Part shown: one piece after another, positions 49,523-58,020 of the stretch
How positions within the stretch are numbered: position 1 is the stretch's first letter
Layout: each line of letters starts with the position of its first letter
Notes under the pieces: model-generated
Seen by the model: the letters and a program-made list of their open reading frames with translations, nothing else
What the model was told of the DNA's origin: nothing
Databases searched by the model: none
Translations under genes and position numbers: made by a program
DNA from: Lachnospiraceae bacterium
Lineage (GTDB): Bacteria > Bacillota > Clostridia > Lachnospirales > Lachnospiraceae
Reading direction: 5' to 3'
Length of the DNA: 64,000 nucleotides
Assembly (NCBI GenBank): GCA_029338735.1
Contig: JAQYAY010000020.1
Span: 1-64,000 of the forward strand

Positions 49523-50329
49523 ATGGGACAGACATTATATTTAGACTTAGGAACAGGAATAAGTGGTGATATGACTGCCGCAGCTCTAATAGACTTAGGT
49601 GGAGACCAGTCATTATTGAAGAAGGGACTCGACAGTATGACCGTCGGTGGGTTCAAGACAGAAATTACAAGGGTGAAAAAGTCAGGAATCGACTGCTGTG
49701 ATTTCAATGTGATCCCTGACAGTGAGCACGATGGTCATGACCATGACATGAATTATCTGTATGGTCCGGAAGAGACTCAGGAACATCATGCTCATCACCA
49801 TCATCATGAGCACCGTAGCTATCAGGATATCAAAGAGATAATCGACAAGGCTGACATTACAGATGGTGCGGGAAAGCTGGCACATAAGATTTTTCTTATA
49901 TTAGCAGAAGCAGAGTCGAAGGCTCATGCAGTACCTGTTGATGAGGTGCATTTCCATGAGGTGGGTGCAGTAGATTCGATAGTAGATATACTTTCAATCG
50001 CAGTACTTTTTGATTCACTTGATATAAGTGATGTAATCATCCCACAGATCACAGAGGGTACAGGTCATGTCAGATGTCAGCACGGTGTGATACCTGTCCC
50101 GGTGCCAGCTGTTGTAAATATCGCAGAGAAATATGCCCTGCCGCTTCATATAGCACAGGACAGAGCTGGAGAGCTTGTGACTCCTACAGGGGCAGCTTTT
50201 GCAGCGGCTGTGAAGACGAGTGAAGAACTGCCTGAGAAGTTCCATATCAAAAAGTGCGGACTTGGAGCAGGCAAGAGAGAATATGAGATTCCTGGAATCG
50301 TGCGTGCTATGCTCATAGAGGAAGCCTGA
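49523..50329 (+). CDS. larC: LarC-type nickel insertion protein (pincer cofactor), LarC1-length
   Basis: A 268-residue protein. Motifs: LDLGTGISGDMTAAALIDLG, a His-rich loop (HHAHHHHHEH) for metal, VDEVHFHEVGAVDSIVDI, GHVRCQHGVIPVPVPAV, ELVTPTGAAFAA, GAGKREYEIPGIVR. LarC inserts Ni using CTP into the pincer cofactor of lactate racemase. Full LarC (~400 residues) joins LarC1 and LarC2 by frameshift; here the frame ends at LarC1 size and no LarC2-like sequence follows. Four bases after the sensor gene, so co-expressed. larB is at 53528. Confidence 0.88.
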   Translation: MGQTLYLDLGTGISGDMTAAALIDLGGDQSLLKKGLDSMTVGGFKTEITRVKKSGIDCCDFNVIPDSEHDGHDHDMNYLYGPEETQEHHAHHHHHEHRSYQDIKEIIDKADITDGAGKLAHKIFLILAEAESKAHAVPVDEVHFHEVGAVDSIVDILSIAVLFDSLDISDVIIPQITEGTGHVRCQHGVIPVPVPAVVNIAEKYALPLHIAQDRAGELVTPTGAAFAAAVKTSEELPEKFHIKKCGLGAGKREYEIPGIVRAMLIEEA

Positions 50330-50659
50330 ATGATACTAGTACTGTCAGGAAAATATCAGGGAGAAGAGGCTTTTGCAAAAGAGCATTTTCCAGAGAAAAG
50401 TATTTCGACTAAGAATGTCGATGAGTATGATTTTTCAATCGAAGATGATATAGACAAAGCGGCAACAGATATGGCAGGACGTGTAATGAAAGATAACAGT
50501 GATGTAATCCTGTGTCATATCGTGGGCTGTGGTGTTGTGCCTATTGACGAACGCCAGAGGTACCATGCAGAGCTGGTCGGGCGCACCTCATGTATCCTTG
50601 CAAAAGAAGCAGAGGAAGTCTGGGTTGTAAGAGCCGGGATTGGACAGAGAATCAAATAA
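50330..50659 (+). CDS. CobU-like protein lacking the P-loop
   Basis: A 109-residue protein directly after larC (TGA then ATG). The C-terminal half matches CobU (adenosylcobinamide kinase/guanylyltransferase): HIVGCGVVPIDERQRYHAEL and LAKEAEEVWVVRAGIGQRIK. The N-terminus MILVLSGKYQGEEAFAKEHF aligns with the CobU P-loop region but lacks GxxxxGKS. About 70 residues shorter than CobU. It may be a domesticated nucleotide-binding partner for LarC or a remnant; the clean frame and coupling favour function. Confidence 0.7.
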   Translation: MILVLSGKYQGEEAFAKEHFPEKSISTKNVDEYDFSIEDDIDKAATDMAGRVMKDNSDVILCHIVGCGVVPIDERQRYHAELVGRTSCILAKEAEEVWVVRAGIGQRIK

Positions 50660-50663
50660 AAAA

Positions 50664-50700
50664 GGACATCCGCTTTTTTGACGGATGTCCCTTTCTTTTT
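50664..50700. terminator. Bidirectional terminator between the CobU-like gene and metQ
   Basis: GGACATCCG (50664-50672) pairs with CGGATGTCC (50682-50690), flanked by A residues on the left and a T tract on the right. Confidence 0.85.
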
Positions 50701-50717
50701 GTAATAGATTCTGTTGT

Positions 50718-51593
50718 TTACTGCTTTTCAGTATAAGGAACTACAGCACCCTTATATGTATCGTTGATGTATTTTACGATAGCATCTGAATGAAGAGCAT
50801 CTGTAAGAGCCTTGATCTTCGGAGAAGACTGGTTGCCGTCCTTTACAGCGATTATATTTACGTACTGCTGGATTGCATCACCATCGGCAGACTCTGTTGC
50901 AAGAGCATCGTTCTTCACATTGAGACCGGCCTCAAGGGCGTAGTTACCATTGATGACAGCGTATGCAACAGACTTCAGCTGCTTTGGAACCTGAGCAGCC
51001 TCAACCTCAACGAGTTTCAGGTTGTGAGGATTCTTTTCAATATCATTTACAGTAGCTGTGACACCTACACCATCCTTAAGGGTGATGAGCTTTTCCTGCT
51101 GAAGGAGCAGAAGGGCACGTGCCTCATTTGTGGTATCGTTCGGGATTGCGATAGAATCGCCGTCAGCGATGTCATCAAGACTCTTCTTGGTTCCGCCATA
51201 GATACCGAATGGCTCATAATGAATACGGCCATTGTCAGCAATTACGAGATGTGTTCCTTTTTCTTTGTTGAATGAATCCAGATAATTGACATGCTGGAAA
51301 TAGTTGGCATCGAATTCGCCTGACCCAACAACATTGTTTGGCTGTACATAGTCATCGAATACCGTAACCTGAAGGTCATATCCTTCATCTTTAAGAATCG
51401 ACTTTGCCTGCTCGAGAATCTCTGAGTGAGGAGTCTGGCTGGCTGCAACCTTGATTACATTGTCGCCGTCAGCAGCCTTTGCTGATGAGCTTGATGTAGC
51501 AGAAGATGAGGCAGCCTGTGAAGAGCCGCATCCTGCAAGTACTCCGATTGCAAGAGCTGATGTGAGCAGTAGTGTTAGTATGTTCTTTTTCAT
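50718..51593 (-). CDS. metQ: D/L-methionine ABC transporter substrate-binding lipoprotein
   Basis: A 291-residue NlpA/MetQ lipoprotein. Lipobox LAGC, then a long Ser/Ala linker, then IKVAASQTPHSEILE, DDYVQPNNVVGSGEFDANYFQH, IAIPNDTTNEARAL, and VPKQLKSVAYAVINGNYAL. It captures methionine for MetI/MetN. Third gene of the operon metN-metI-metQ, 29 bases after metI. Confidence 0.94.
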   Translation of the reverse strand: MKKNILTLLLTSALAIGVLAGCGSSQAASSSATSSSSAKAADGDNVIKVAASQTPHSEILEQAKSILKDEGYDLQVTVFDDYVQPNNVVGSGEFDANYFQHVNYLDSFNKEKGTHLVIADNGRIHYEPFGIYGGTKKSLDDIADGDSIAIPNDTTNEARALLLLQQEKLITLKDGVGVTATVNDIEKNPHNLKLVEVEAAQVPKQLKSVAYAVINGNYALEAGLNVKNDALATESADGDAIQQYVNIIAVKDGNQSSPKIKALTDALHSDAIVKYINDTYKGAVVPYTEKQ

Positions 51594-51622
51594 AAATCTT
51601 TTTCCTCCTTGTGTTATGAAAA

Positions 51623-52282
51623 TTATCTTTTTCTCTTGTCAAGCCTGTTTCCGATGACAGTTCCGATAACCTGGAAGAGCTGTACAAGAAGAATAAGCAG
51701 TATAACGGTTGTAATAAGGATATTTCCCTGCCAGCGGTAATATCCGTATCTGATGGCGATATCACCGAGACCACCGCCACCAAGAGTTCCGGCCATTGCG
51801 GAATATCCGAGTATAGTAGCGATAGTGATCGTAGCTCCTGATATCAGTGAGACCTTTGCTTCGCTGAGCATTACTTTCCAGACTATCTGGAAATTGCTCG
51901 ATCCCATCGACTGGGCGGCTTCGATCACGCCTTTGTCAACCTCATTTAAGGACGATTCAACCATTCTGGCGATTAGCGGTGCGGCTGAAATCGTAAGAGG
52001 TACGATCATTGCTGTAGGTCCGTATGTCTTTCCGACTATCACCTGAGTGATAGGAATTACTACGATCAGCATTATAAGGAAAGGTATCGAACGCATGATA
52101 TTGGCCAGTATGTCAAGAATCCTGAACACCACAGTGTTCGGATGTATTCCATCCTTATTCGTGACCGTGAGTCCTATTCCCCAAGGGAGACCGATGACAT
52201 ATCCGATCAGAGTTGATATGATCGTCATGTAGAGGGTCTCACCGATACCTTTTATTATCATCTGAATCTCTGTTGCGCTCAT
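51623..52282 (-). CDS. metI: Methionine ABC transporter permease
   Basis: A 219-residue permease with about five helices. Start ATG 52282 (MSATEIQMIIKGIGETLYMT) has AAAGGAGG upstream inside the end of metN, and lies one base after the metN stop. MetI features: RSIPFLIMLIVVIPIT and the EAA loop AAQSMGSSNFQIVWKVMLSEA with GGLGDIAIRYGY. Confidence 0.94.
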   Translation of the reverse strand: MSATEIQMIIKGIGETLYMTIISTLIGYVIGLPWGIGLTVTNKDGIHPNTVVFRILDILANIMRSIPFLIMLIVVIPITQVIVGKTYGPTAMIVPLTISAAPLIARMVESSLNEVDKGVIEAAQSMGSSNFQIVWKVMLSEAKVSLISGATITIATILGYSAMAGTLGGGGLGDIAIRYGYYRWQGNILITTVILLILLVQLFQVIGTVIGNRLDKRKR

Positions 52283-52283
52283 A

Positions 52284-53342
52284 TTATCTGCCTCCTTTCG
52301 CAACGTCATCGTCTGTTGTGAGTTCATCAACAGCGAGTCCGTGTTCCTTGAGGTAGGAAATCTGATTGTCTGAGAGCTTAGGATCGTCAGACAGGCCAAG
52401 TATCATTTCGCCTCTTGCGGTACCATTTACATCCTTGGTGTCAGCTTTCAGTATATTGACCGGCTTGCCAAAATGCAGGACCATGTTGGCAATGACAGGT
52501 TCGTACGACGAATTCTGCTGGTATACGATCCTGATTCTTCTTGATTCATGAAGAGCCTTGACTTCTTTGGCAGAAGCAGCCTCTTCCCACTGGTCAGGAT
52601 CCTTACCCTCGATGACAAGTCTTCTTGCGGCCTTTGACTTCGGATGGGTAAAGATATCCTCTACAAGTCCCCGCTCTACGATCTCACCCTTTTCTACTAT
52701 AGCGACATTGTGACAGATCTCTCTGACCACGCTCATTGAGTGGGTGATGATGATGATCGTGATCCCGGTCTCCTGGTTTATCTTCTTAAGTAGAGCCAGA
52801 ATCTGCTGCGTCGTCTGCGGGTCGAGTGCACTTGTTGCTTCATCACAGAGCAGTATCTTCGGATCGCTTGCAAGGGCTCTTGCGATAGCGACTCTCTGAC
52901 ACTGACCTCCTGACAGCTGTGCAGGATATGATGAAGCCTTCTCGGCAAGACCAACGGTCTCCAGCAGGTTCATAGCCTTCTTCTTCGCCTTAGCCTTCGA
53001 CATCCCATGGATAGTCAGTGGAAAAATGACGTTGTCAATAACTGTGCTCTGCATCAGCAGATTGAAATTCTGAAAGATCATTCCGATATCGGAACGAAGA
53101 GCACGAAGTTCTTTCTCTGAAAGCTTCCCAAGTTCATGACCTTCGACTGTCACGGTTCCGCTTGTCGGTTTCTCAAGATAGTTCAGGCATCGTACAAGAG
53201 TAGACTTGCCGGCACCCGACATACCTATGATGCCATATACATCTCCTTCTTCAATTGAAAGGTCGATGTCCTTAAGGGCCTCCACCGTGGCATCCTTCGT
53301 TACGAAGGTTCGGGAGAGACCCTTCACTTCAATAATAGCCAT
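52284..53342 (-). CDS. metN: Methionine ABC transporter ATP-binding protein
   Basis: A 352-residue ATPase. Start ATG 53342 (MAIIEVKGLSRTF). Walker A GMSGAGKST, Q-loop MIFQNFNL, signature LSGGQCQRVAIARAL, Walker B ILLCDEATSALD, switch His THSM. The C-terminal NIL domain (~255-340) binds methionine and inhibits import. No SAM or T-box riboswitch in the leader. Confidence 0.95.
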   Translation of the reverse strand: MAIIEVKGLSRTFVTKDATVEALKDIDLSIEEGDVYGIIGMSGAGKSTLVRCLNYLEKPTSGTVTVEGHELGKLSEKELRALRSDIGMIFQNFNLLMQSTVIDNVIFPLTIHGMSKAKAKKKAMNLLETVGLAEKASSYPAQLSGGQCQRVAIARALASDPKILLCDEATSALDPQTTQQILALLKKINQETGITIIIITHSMSVVREICHNVAIVEKGEIVERGLVEDIFTHPKSKAARRLVIEGKDPDQWEEAASAKEVKALHESRRIRIVYQQNSSYEPVIANMVLHFGKPVNILKADTKDVNGTARGEMILGLSDDPKLSDNQISYLKEHGLAVDELTTDDDVAKGGR

Positions 53343-53383
53343 TTGTTCTCTCTTTCCGGAAACTGTCTTCAACGTTTCATTAG

Positions 53384-53412
53384 ATTCTAACAGTTTTCTG
53401 ATATTTGTCCAA
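53384..53412 (-). promoter_or_regulatory. Promoter of metNIQ
   Basis: On the minus strand TTGGAC (53412-53407), 17 bases, TAGAAT (53389-53384). Confidence 0.6.
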
Positions 53413-53431
53413 TTGCTAATTCCTATTACCA

Positions 53432-53452
53432 GCTATCAACCACATTGATAGC
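53432..53452. promoter_or_regulatory. Palindrome GCTATCAA-N5-TTGATAGC between metN and larB
   Basis: A perfect 8-bp inverted repeat centred between two divergent promoters, 20 bases from the metN -35 and 16 from the larB -35. A likely operator; the regulator is unknown. Confidence 0.5.
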
Positions 53453-53467
53453 CAGAACGCAATCGCA

Positions 53468-53496
53468 TAGACATATTAGCAGAATTATGCTACACT
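53468..53496 (+). promoter_or_regulatory. Promoter of larB
   Basis: TAGACA (53468-53473), 17 bases, TACACT (53491-53496) preceded by TGC (extended -10). Confidence 0.6.
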
Positions 53497-53527
53497 TTCA
53501 ATGCTTTTATTTTTTAAAGGATTTTTT

Positions 53528-54220
53528 ATGACACATGAATACGAAGAAATGGGTTTTGCAAAAATAGATACTGACCGGAAAGAGCGGACAGGTTTTCCTG
53601 AGGTTGTTTTCTGCGAAGGAAAGCAGGATGATTTTCTTGTAGAGATATATAAGAAGCTTGTAGAAAAAGAAGGTCAGGCCTTCGGTACGAGGGCAACGCA
53701 GCATCAGTACGAGATTGTAAAAGAGGCTATTCCTGAGGCTGAATATGACCCTACCGGAAGGATTTTGAAGGTTGCTCCGAAGGATCCGGTTGAAAAAATC
53801 GGACTCATCGCTGTATGTACCGCTGGTACTGCAGATATTCCGGTTGCTGAGGAAGCTGCCCAGACTGCCGAGTATTTCGGTGGAAATGTTGAGCGGATAT
53901 ATGATGTGGGAGTCAGTGGGATTCACAGACTTTTATCAAAGACCGATGCAATCCAGAAGGCTAACTGCGTGATCTGCATAGCAGGAATGGAAGGCGCGCT
54001 GGCAAGCGTGATAGGTGGGCTGGTATCCAATCCTGTGATTGCAGTTCCAACGTCGGTCGGCTACGGAGCAAGCTTTCACGGAGTATCGGCGCTGCTTACC
54101 ATGATCAATACCTGTGCCAATGGAGTCTCAGTTGTAAATATTGACAATGGTTATGGAGCTGGATATATAGCGACACAGATCAACAGACTGGCGGAGAGAG
54201 GTAAGAGGTGCCAAGCGTGA
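53528..54220 (+). CDS. larB: Pyridinium-3,5-biscarboxylic acid mononucleotide synthase LarB
   Basis: A 230-residue enzyme related to PurE. Start ATG 53528 has AAAGGA eight bases upstream; the ATG at 53501 lies before it. LarB hydrolyses and carboxylates nicotinic acid adenine dinucleotide in the first step of the nickel-pincer cofactor. Motifs: GFPEVVFCEGK, AVCTAGTADIPVAEEAA, VGVSGIHRLL, CIAGMEGALASVIGGLV, AVPTSVGYGASFHG, NIDNGYGAGY. larC is 3.2 kb away; larE and larA are not in the window. Confidence 0.94.
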   Translation: MTHEYEEMGFAKIDTDRKERTGFPEVVFCEGKQDDFLVEIYKKLVEKEGQAFGTRATQHQYEIVKEAIPEAEYDPTGRILKVAPKDPVEKIGLIAVCTAGTADIPVAEEAAQTAEYFGGNVERIYDVGVSGIHRLLSKTDAIQKANCVICIAGMEGALASVIGGLVSNPVIAVPTSVGYGASFHGVSALLTMINTCANGVSVVNIDNGYGAGYIATQINRLAERGKRCQA

Positions 54221-54233
54221 GGTAAGAGATGTC

Positions 54234-54791
54234 ATGGCGTCAGAGGATTATAGAAAAAAATATAATAAGATCAGGAATGGGATTCCACAGGAAGTCAGGG
54301 ATAGAAAATCAGCGGCAATAGTCGGGAAAATCAGACAGAACTGGAGCCGCTTCGATTCATATGATAGAGATTTTCTCTGCTATTATCCGCTTGGAAGTGA
54401 ACCGGATCTGAGGCCGTTATGTGACTGGATCCTTCATAATGACTGGAATCTGTATTTTCCGGTGACAGAAAAGGACGGGATTCATTTCTACAGAGTAAAT
54501 GATCTGGATGGTTTTGCGAAAGGTACCTTCGGAGTCATGGAGCCTGTAGACAGGTCTGTAGAGTACAAGGGAGAGCACGGAGTGTCATTCACACCGGGAC
54601 TCGTATTCGACAGGCAGATGCACCGCATCGGATATGGCGGAGGTTACTACGACAGATTTTATGCGGCGCATCCTGATATTTGCAGAATCGGGATCTGCTT
54701 TTCGGAATGTCAGACGGAGGCAATACCTTATTATGAGTGGGATAAGCCGATGGATATGATATTTACAGACATTGAACAGGAGGCGCTTTGA
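54234..54791 (+). CDS. 5-formyltetrahydrofolate cyclo-ligase
   Basis: A 185-residue MTHFS enzyme that converts 5-formyl-THF to 5,10-methenyl-THF with ATP. Motifs: FLCYYPLGSEPDLRPL, FTPGLVFDRQMHRIGYGGGYYDRF (the GYGGGYYDRF substrate/ATP loop), and GICFSEC. The start follows GTGAGG at about 11 bases. It begins 13 bases after larB and contains the ribosome binding site of the next small frame at its 3' end. Confidence 0.92.
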   Translation: MASEDYRKKYNKIRNGIPQEVRDRKSAAIVGKIRQNWSRFDSYDRDFLCYYPLGSEPDLRPLCDWILHNDWNLYFPVTEKDGIHFYRVNDLDGFAKGTFGVMEPVDRSVEYKGEHGVSFTPGLVFDRQMHRIGYGGGYYDRFYAAHPDICRIGICFSECQTEAIPYYEWDKPMDMIFTDIEQEAL

Positions 54792-54899
54792 ATGAAGAAG
54801 CCACTAATACATCTGATCACGAACTATGTGACGGTAAATGATGTCGTAAATTCGAAGACAAAGGCACTCGCATATCTGAAAGGACTTCTCACACAATGA
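54792..54899 (+). pseudogene. thiM N-terminal remnant kept as a 35-codon coupled ORF
   Basis: ATG 54792 (GGAGG eight bases upstream) opens MKKPLIHLITNYVTVNDVVN, the conserved N-terminus of hydroxyethylthiazole kinase ThiM, then jumps to SKTKALAYLKGLLTQ and stops. The remaining ~230 residues of ThiM are gone, by an internal deletion. The stop overlaps the next start (ATGA), so it may survive as a leader for translational coupling. Confidence 0.6.
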
Positions 54900-55810
54900 A
54901 TATTGGAAAAAAGATAGCTCATCTCAAGGAACGCATAGCGCTCGACAAAAAGACTTTCATCATGTATTCAATTCTCAGAGGTCTGGTGATCCTTACCGCC
55001 ATCAGATGTCTGTTTCAGGCAAATTTTGAAGGATTTGCACTCTGTGTATTATCGCTGATACTTTTCCTGGCGCCATCCTTTGTAGAGGAGAAGCTGAAGA
55101 TTGATCTGCCGCCTGTTTTTGAATGCATCATATACGGCTTCATCTTCGCAGCAGAGATACTTGGTGAGGTGAACCGCTATTATACGAGGATTCCGGGATG
55201 GGACACGATGCTTCATACCCTGAATGGATTCCTCTGTGCAGCAATTGGATTTTCGATGGTAGATATCCTCAATAGGAAAAGTAAGAATATCAATCTGTCG
55301 CCTTTCTATCTGGCAATGGTAGGATTCTGCTTCTCAATGACAGTCGGAGTAATATGGGAGTTCTTTGAATACACGATGGACAGTCTCTTTTTCCTTGACA
55401 TGCAGAAGGACTTCATTGTGACAAAGATCGGTTCCGTGACACTCGACAAGACCGGGACGCAGACTCCTGTATTGATAGATCATATCAAAAAAACTGTGAT
55501 ATTCACATCGACAGGGAAGAAGTACACGATAAACGGCGGTTATCTCGATATCGGTATTAATGATACGATGAAGGATCTGCTTGTAAACTGTGTAGGTGCA
55601 CTGGGATTCTCGGCATTCGGATATATTTATGAGAAGACCAAATCACTGTCGAAGAAGGACAGAAGCAGGGCTGCCAATCTGGCTGGTGATCTGATGGTGA
55701 CAACTCTGTCAGATGAGGATCTGAGACGGCAAGAAGAGAAAATACGGGAAAAACAGACACAGATAGCAGAGGAGAGGCAGCGCAGGAGGCTTGAGAGAGA
55801 AAAGAAATGA
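54896..55810 (+). CDS. YjdF/DUF2238-like membrane protein
   Basis: A 304-residue protein with about six membrane helices. Family patterns: GWDTMLHTLNGFLCAAIGF, VGVIWEFFEYTMDSLF, QKDFI, and YLDIGINDTMKDLLVNCVGAL, with conserved Asp, His and Glu residues in the membrane. A long charged helix ends the protein (EEKIREKQTQIAEERQRRR). Function unknown. Overlaps the stop of the thiM remnant and the start of the HAD gene (four bases). Confidence 0.75.
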   Translation: MNIGKKIAHLKERIALDKKTFIMYSILRGLVILTAIRCLFQANFEGFALCVLSLILFLAPSFVEEKLKIDLPPVFECIIYGFIFAAEILGEVNRYYTRIPGWDTMLHTLNGFLCAAIGFSMVDILNRKSKNINLSPFYLAMVGFCFSMTVGVIWEFFEYTMDSLFFLDMQKDFIVTKIGSVTLDKTGTQTPVLIDHIKKTVIFTSTGKKYTINGGYLDIGINDTMKDLLVNCVGALGFSAFGYIYEKTKSLSKKDRSRAANLAGDLMVTTLSDEDLRRQEEKIREKQTQIAEERQRRRLEREKK

Positions 55811-56622
55811 AGCAGTACAGGAATTATATATTTGACCTTTACGGAACTCTTATTGATATTGAGACAGATGAAAGCAGTCCCACACTATGGAAAAAGATGG
55901 CAGGACTGTATTCCGTATATGGAGCTGATTACACCTTTAATAAGCTCAGAGCCGGATATGCTGAAATGGTAGTAGAAGAGGAAAGAAGGCTCGGCGAAGA
56001 AACAGGATATAGTTATCCTGAGATAAAGCTGGAAAAGGTATTTGCAAGGCTCTATATTGAGGCAGAAAAAAGGCATGAGTCAGATCTGGTTTTTAATGAT
56101 TGTGACAATCCGGAGCAATTTATGAAAACAGATTTCATCTGCTTTATTTCCAATGCTTTCAGAGTGATGTCTCGTAAAAAATGCCGTTTATATACTTATA
56201 CTAAGAAGGTTCTTGATACACTTAAGGGAAGAGGCTGCGGGATTTATCTTCTTTCCAATGCACAACGTATCTTTACAATGCCTGAGATAGAGCAGACCGG
56301 TATAGCACCATATTTTAATAAGATCTATATTTCTTCAGACTTCGGTGCGAGAAAACCAGAGCCTGCATTCATGCAGAAGCTCCTGTCAGACAGTGGCCTG
56401 AAGACAGAGGACTGCGTAATGGTCGGAAATGACTACGATTCCGATATAGGAATCGCAGCAGCAGTCGGAATGGACAGCATATTCTTAAATACTTTTAACC
56501 TCTCAGAACAGGAACGGATCAGCCGCCTTGAGGTAATGCGAAAGCGGGTCGGAAAACCTGCTTATACTCCTGTACTTACTGTAGAGGATGGGGATATAGG
56601 TGAGATTCTGAAATCAGAATGA
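55807..56622 (+). CDS. HAD-family hydrolase
   Basis: A 271-residue HAD phosphatase-like protein. Motif I FDLYGTLID (nucleophile Asp; the second acid position is Tyr, as in dehalogenase-type HADs), motif II LLSNAQ, motif III Lys in SSDFGARKPEP, motif IV MVGNDYDSDIG. Cap domain in between (~20-130). Substrate unknown. ATGA overlap with the upstream gene. The 134 bases after it hold only the proA promoter and no clear terminator. Confidence 0.88.
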   Translation: MKQYRNYIFDLYGTLIDIETDESSPTLWKKMAGLYSVYGADYTFNKLRAGYAEMVVEEERRLGEETGYSYPEIKLEKVFARLYIEAEKRHESDLVFNDCDNPEQFMKTDFICFISNAFRVMSRKKCRLYTYTKKVLDTLKGRGCGIYLLSNAQRIFTMPEIEQTGIAPYFNKIYISSDFGARKPEPAFMQKLLSDSGLKTEDCVMVGNDYDSDIGIAAAVGMDSIFLNTFNLSEQERISRLEVMRKRVGKPAYTPVLTVEDGDIGEILKSE

Positions 56623-56685
56623 GGCTGTTGTCTTCATGGACGGAGATAAAGGGCACCAGGTCATTTACAAGTAATCGTCATATAT

Positions 56686-56714
56686 TTGAAAATCTGTTCG
56701 ACTTATGGTAAAGT
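56686..56714 (+). promoter_or_regulatory. Promoter of proA
   Basis: TTGAAA (56686-56691), 17 bases, TAAAGT (56709-56714), about 40 bases before the start. Confidence 0.55.
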
Positions 56715-56756
56715 ATTTAGGCTTACATGAGTCGGACTTTTTTATTGGAGAAATAT

Positions 56757-57998
56757 ATGACGATTGAAGAAATATGCAGAGCTGCATATGAAAATAAGTA
56801 TGTGACGGCAAAGCTCGGGACAACAGAGAAAGATGATCTGATAGATCGCGCTGCGGATGATCTGGTAAAAAATACAGATGAAATACTAAAAGCCAATGAT
56901 ATAGATATGAAGAATGGCGCAGGGCGAGGCATGGCTAAGGGGCTTCTTGACAGGCTGCATCTGACTGCTGAGCGAATAAAGGGAGTAGCTGATGGCATGA
57001 GACAGGTTGCCGATCTTCCTGATCCAGTAGGTGAGGTCACGAAGATGTGGAAGCGTCCGAATGGCCTCATGATCGGACAGAAGAAGGTGCCTATGGGAGT
57101 CATAGGAGTCATATACGAGGCCAGGCCAAATGTGACAGCTGATGTATTTTCCTTGTGCTTTAAGACTGGTAATACCGTGATTCTTCGTGGTGGTTCAGCA
57201 GCTGCAAATACGAATAAGGCAATAGTCGATTCTCTGCATGAGTCGCTTCAGGCAGCGGGCCTTCCTGATGAGTGTGTGCTCTATATCGAGGACACTTCTC
57301 ATGAATCAGTGAATGAATTCATGAAGATGGACAAATATGTGGATCTGCTGATCCCTCGTGGCGGAGCCGGTCTTATCAGAAGTGTCGTGGAGAATTCCAC
57401 GATTCCTGTGATAGAGACAGGGACAGGCAACTGCCATATCTATGTGGATGAATATGCAGACATAGATATGGCTCTTCGTATCACAGACAATGCGAAGACC
57501 CAGAGAATCGGAGTCTGCAACGCGGCTGAGTCTCTTGTAGTTCATGAAAAAATAGCTCCGGTATTTCTTCCGAAGCTCGCTGAACTATTTAAAGGACGCG
57601 TGTCACTTTTTGCAGACGAGCAGGCAAGAAAGTATCTCGCTGATTCGTATGAAGCTACAGATGAGGACTTCGGCAGGGAATACCTTGACTACAAAATGTC
57701 TGTAAAGACTGTAGCAGATATTGATGAGGCAATCCGTCATATCAATCACTACAATACAGGCCATTCAGAGGCAATCATTACTGAGAACTATACGAATGCG
57801 CAGAAGTTCCTCGATGAGATTGATGCAGCCTGTGTGTATGTGAATGCATCGACGAGGTTTACAGATGGCAATGAATTCGGTTTCGGAGCAGAAATTGGCA
57901 TCAGTACTCAGAAGCTGCATGCGAGAGGACCGATGGGACTCGACGCGCTGCTCTCGAGCAAATATATAATATATGGAAATGGACAGATCAGAGAGTAA
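56757..57998 (+). CDS. proA: Gamma-glutamyl phosphate reductase
   Basis: A 413-residue NADPH-dependent enzyme of proline synthesis. Start ATG 56757 has GGAG six bases upstream. Motifs: [61 protein letters not shown], catalytic Cys in [14 protein letters not shown], and [21 protein letters not shown] (read in two parts). proB is not adjacent. MiaB follows closely. Confidence 0.95.
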   Translation: MTIEEICRAAYENKYVTAKLGTTEKDDLIDRAADDLVKNTDEILKANDIDMKNGAGRGMAKGLLDRLHLTAERIKGVADGMRQVADLPDPVGEVTKMWKRPNGLMIGQKKVPMGVIGVIYEARPNVTADVFSLCFKTGNTVILRGGSAAANTNKAIVDSLHESLQAAGLPDECVLYIEDTSHESVNEFMKMDKYVDLLIPRGGAGLIRSVVENSTIPVIETGTGNCHIYVDEYADIDMALRITDNAKTQRIGVCNAAESLVVHEKIAPVFLPKLAELFKGRVSLFADEQARKYLADSYEATDEDFGREYLDYKMSVKTVADIDEAIRHINHYNTGHSEAIITENYTNAQKFLDEIDAACVYVNASTRFTDGNEFGFGAEIGISTQKLHARGPMGLDALLSSKYIIYGNGQIRE

Positions 57999-58020
57999 TA
58001 TCTCTTTTAGTAGAAAATAT

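Noticed and set aside
53343..53527. SAM (S-box) or T-box riboswitch before metN
   Set aside because: No S-box or T-box conserved segments are present; the region is accounted for by two promoters and a palindrome.
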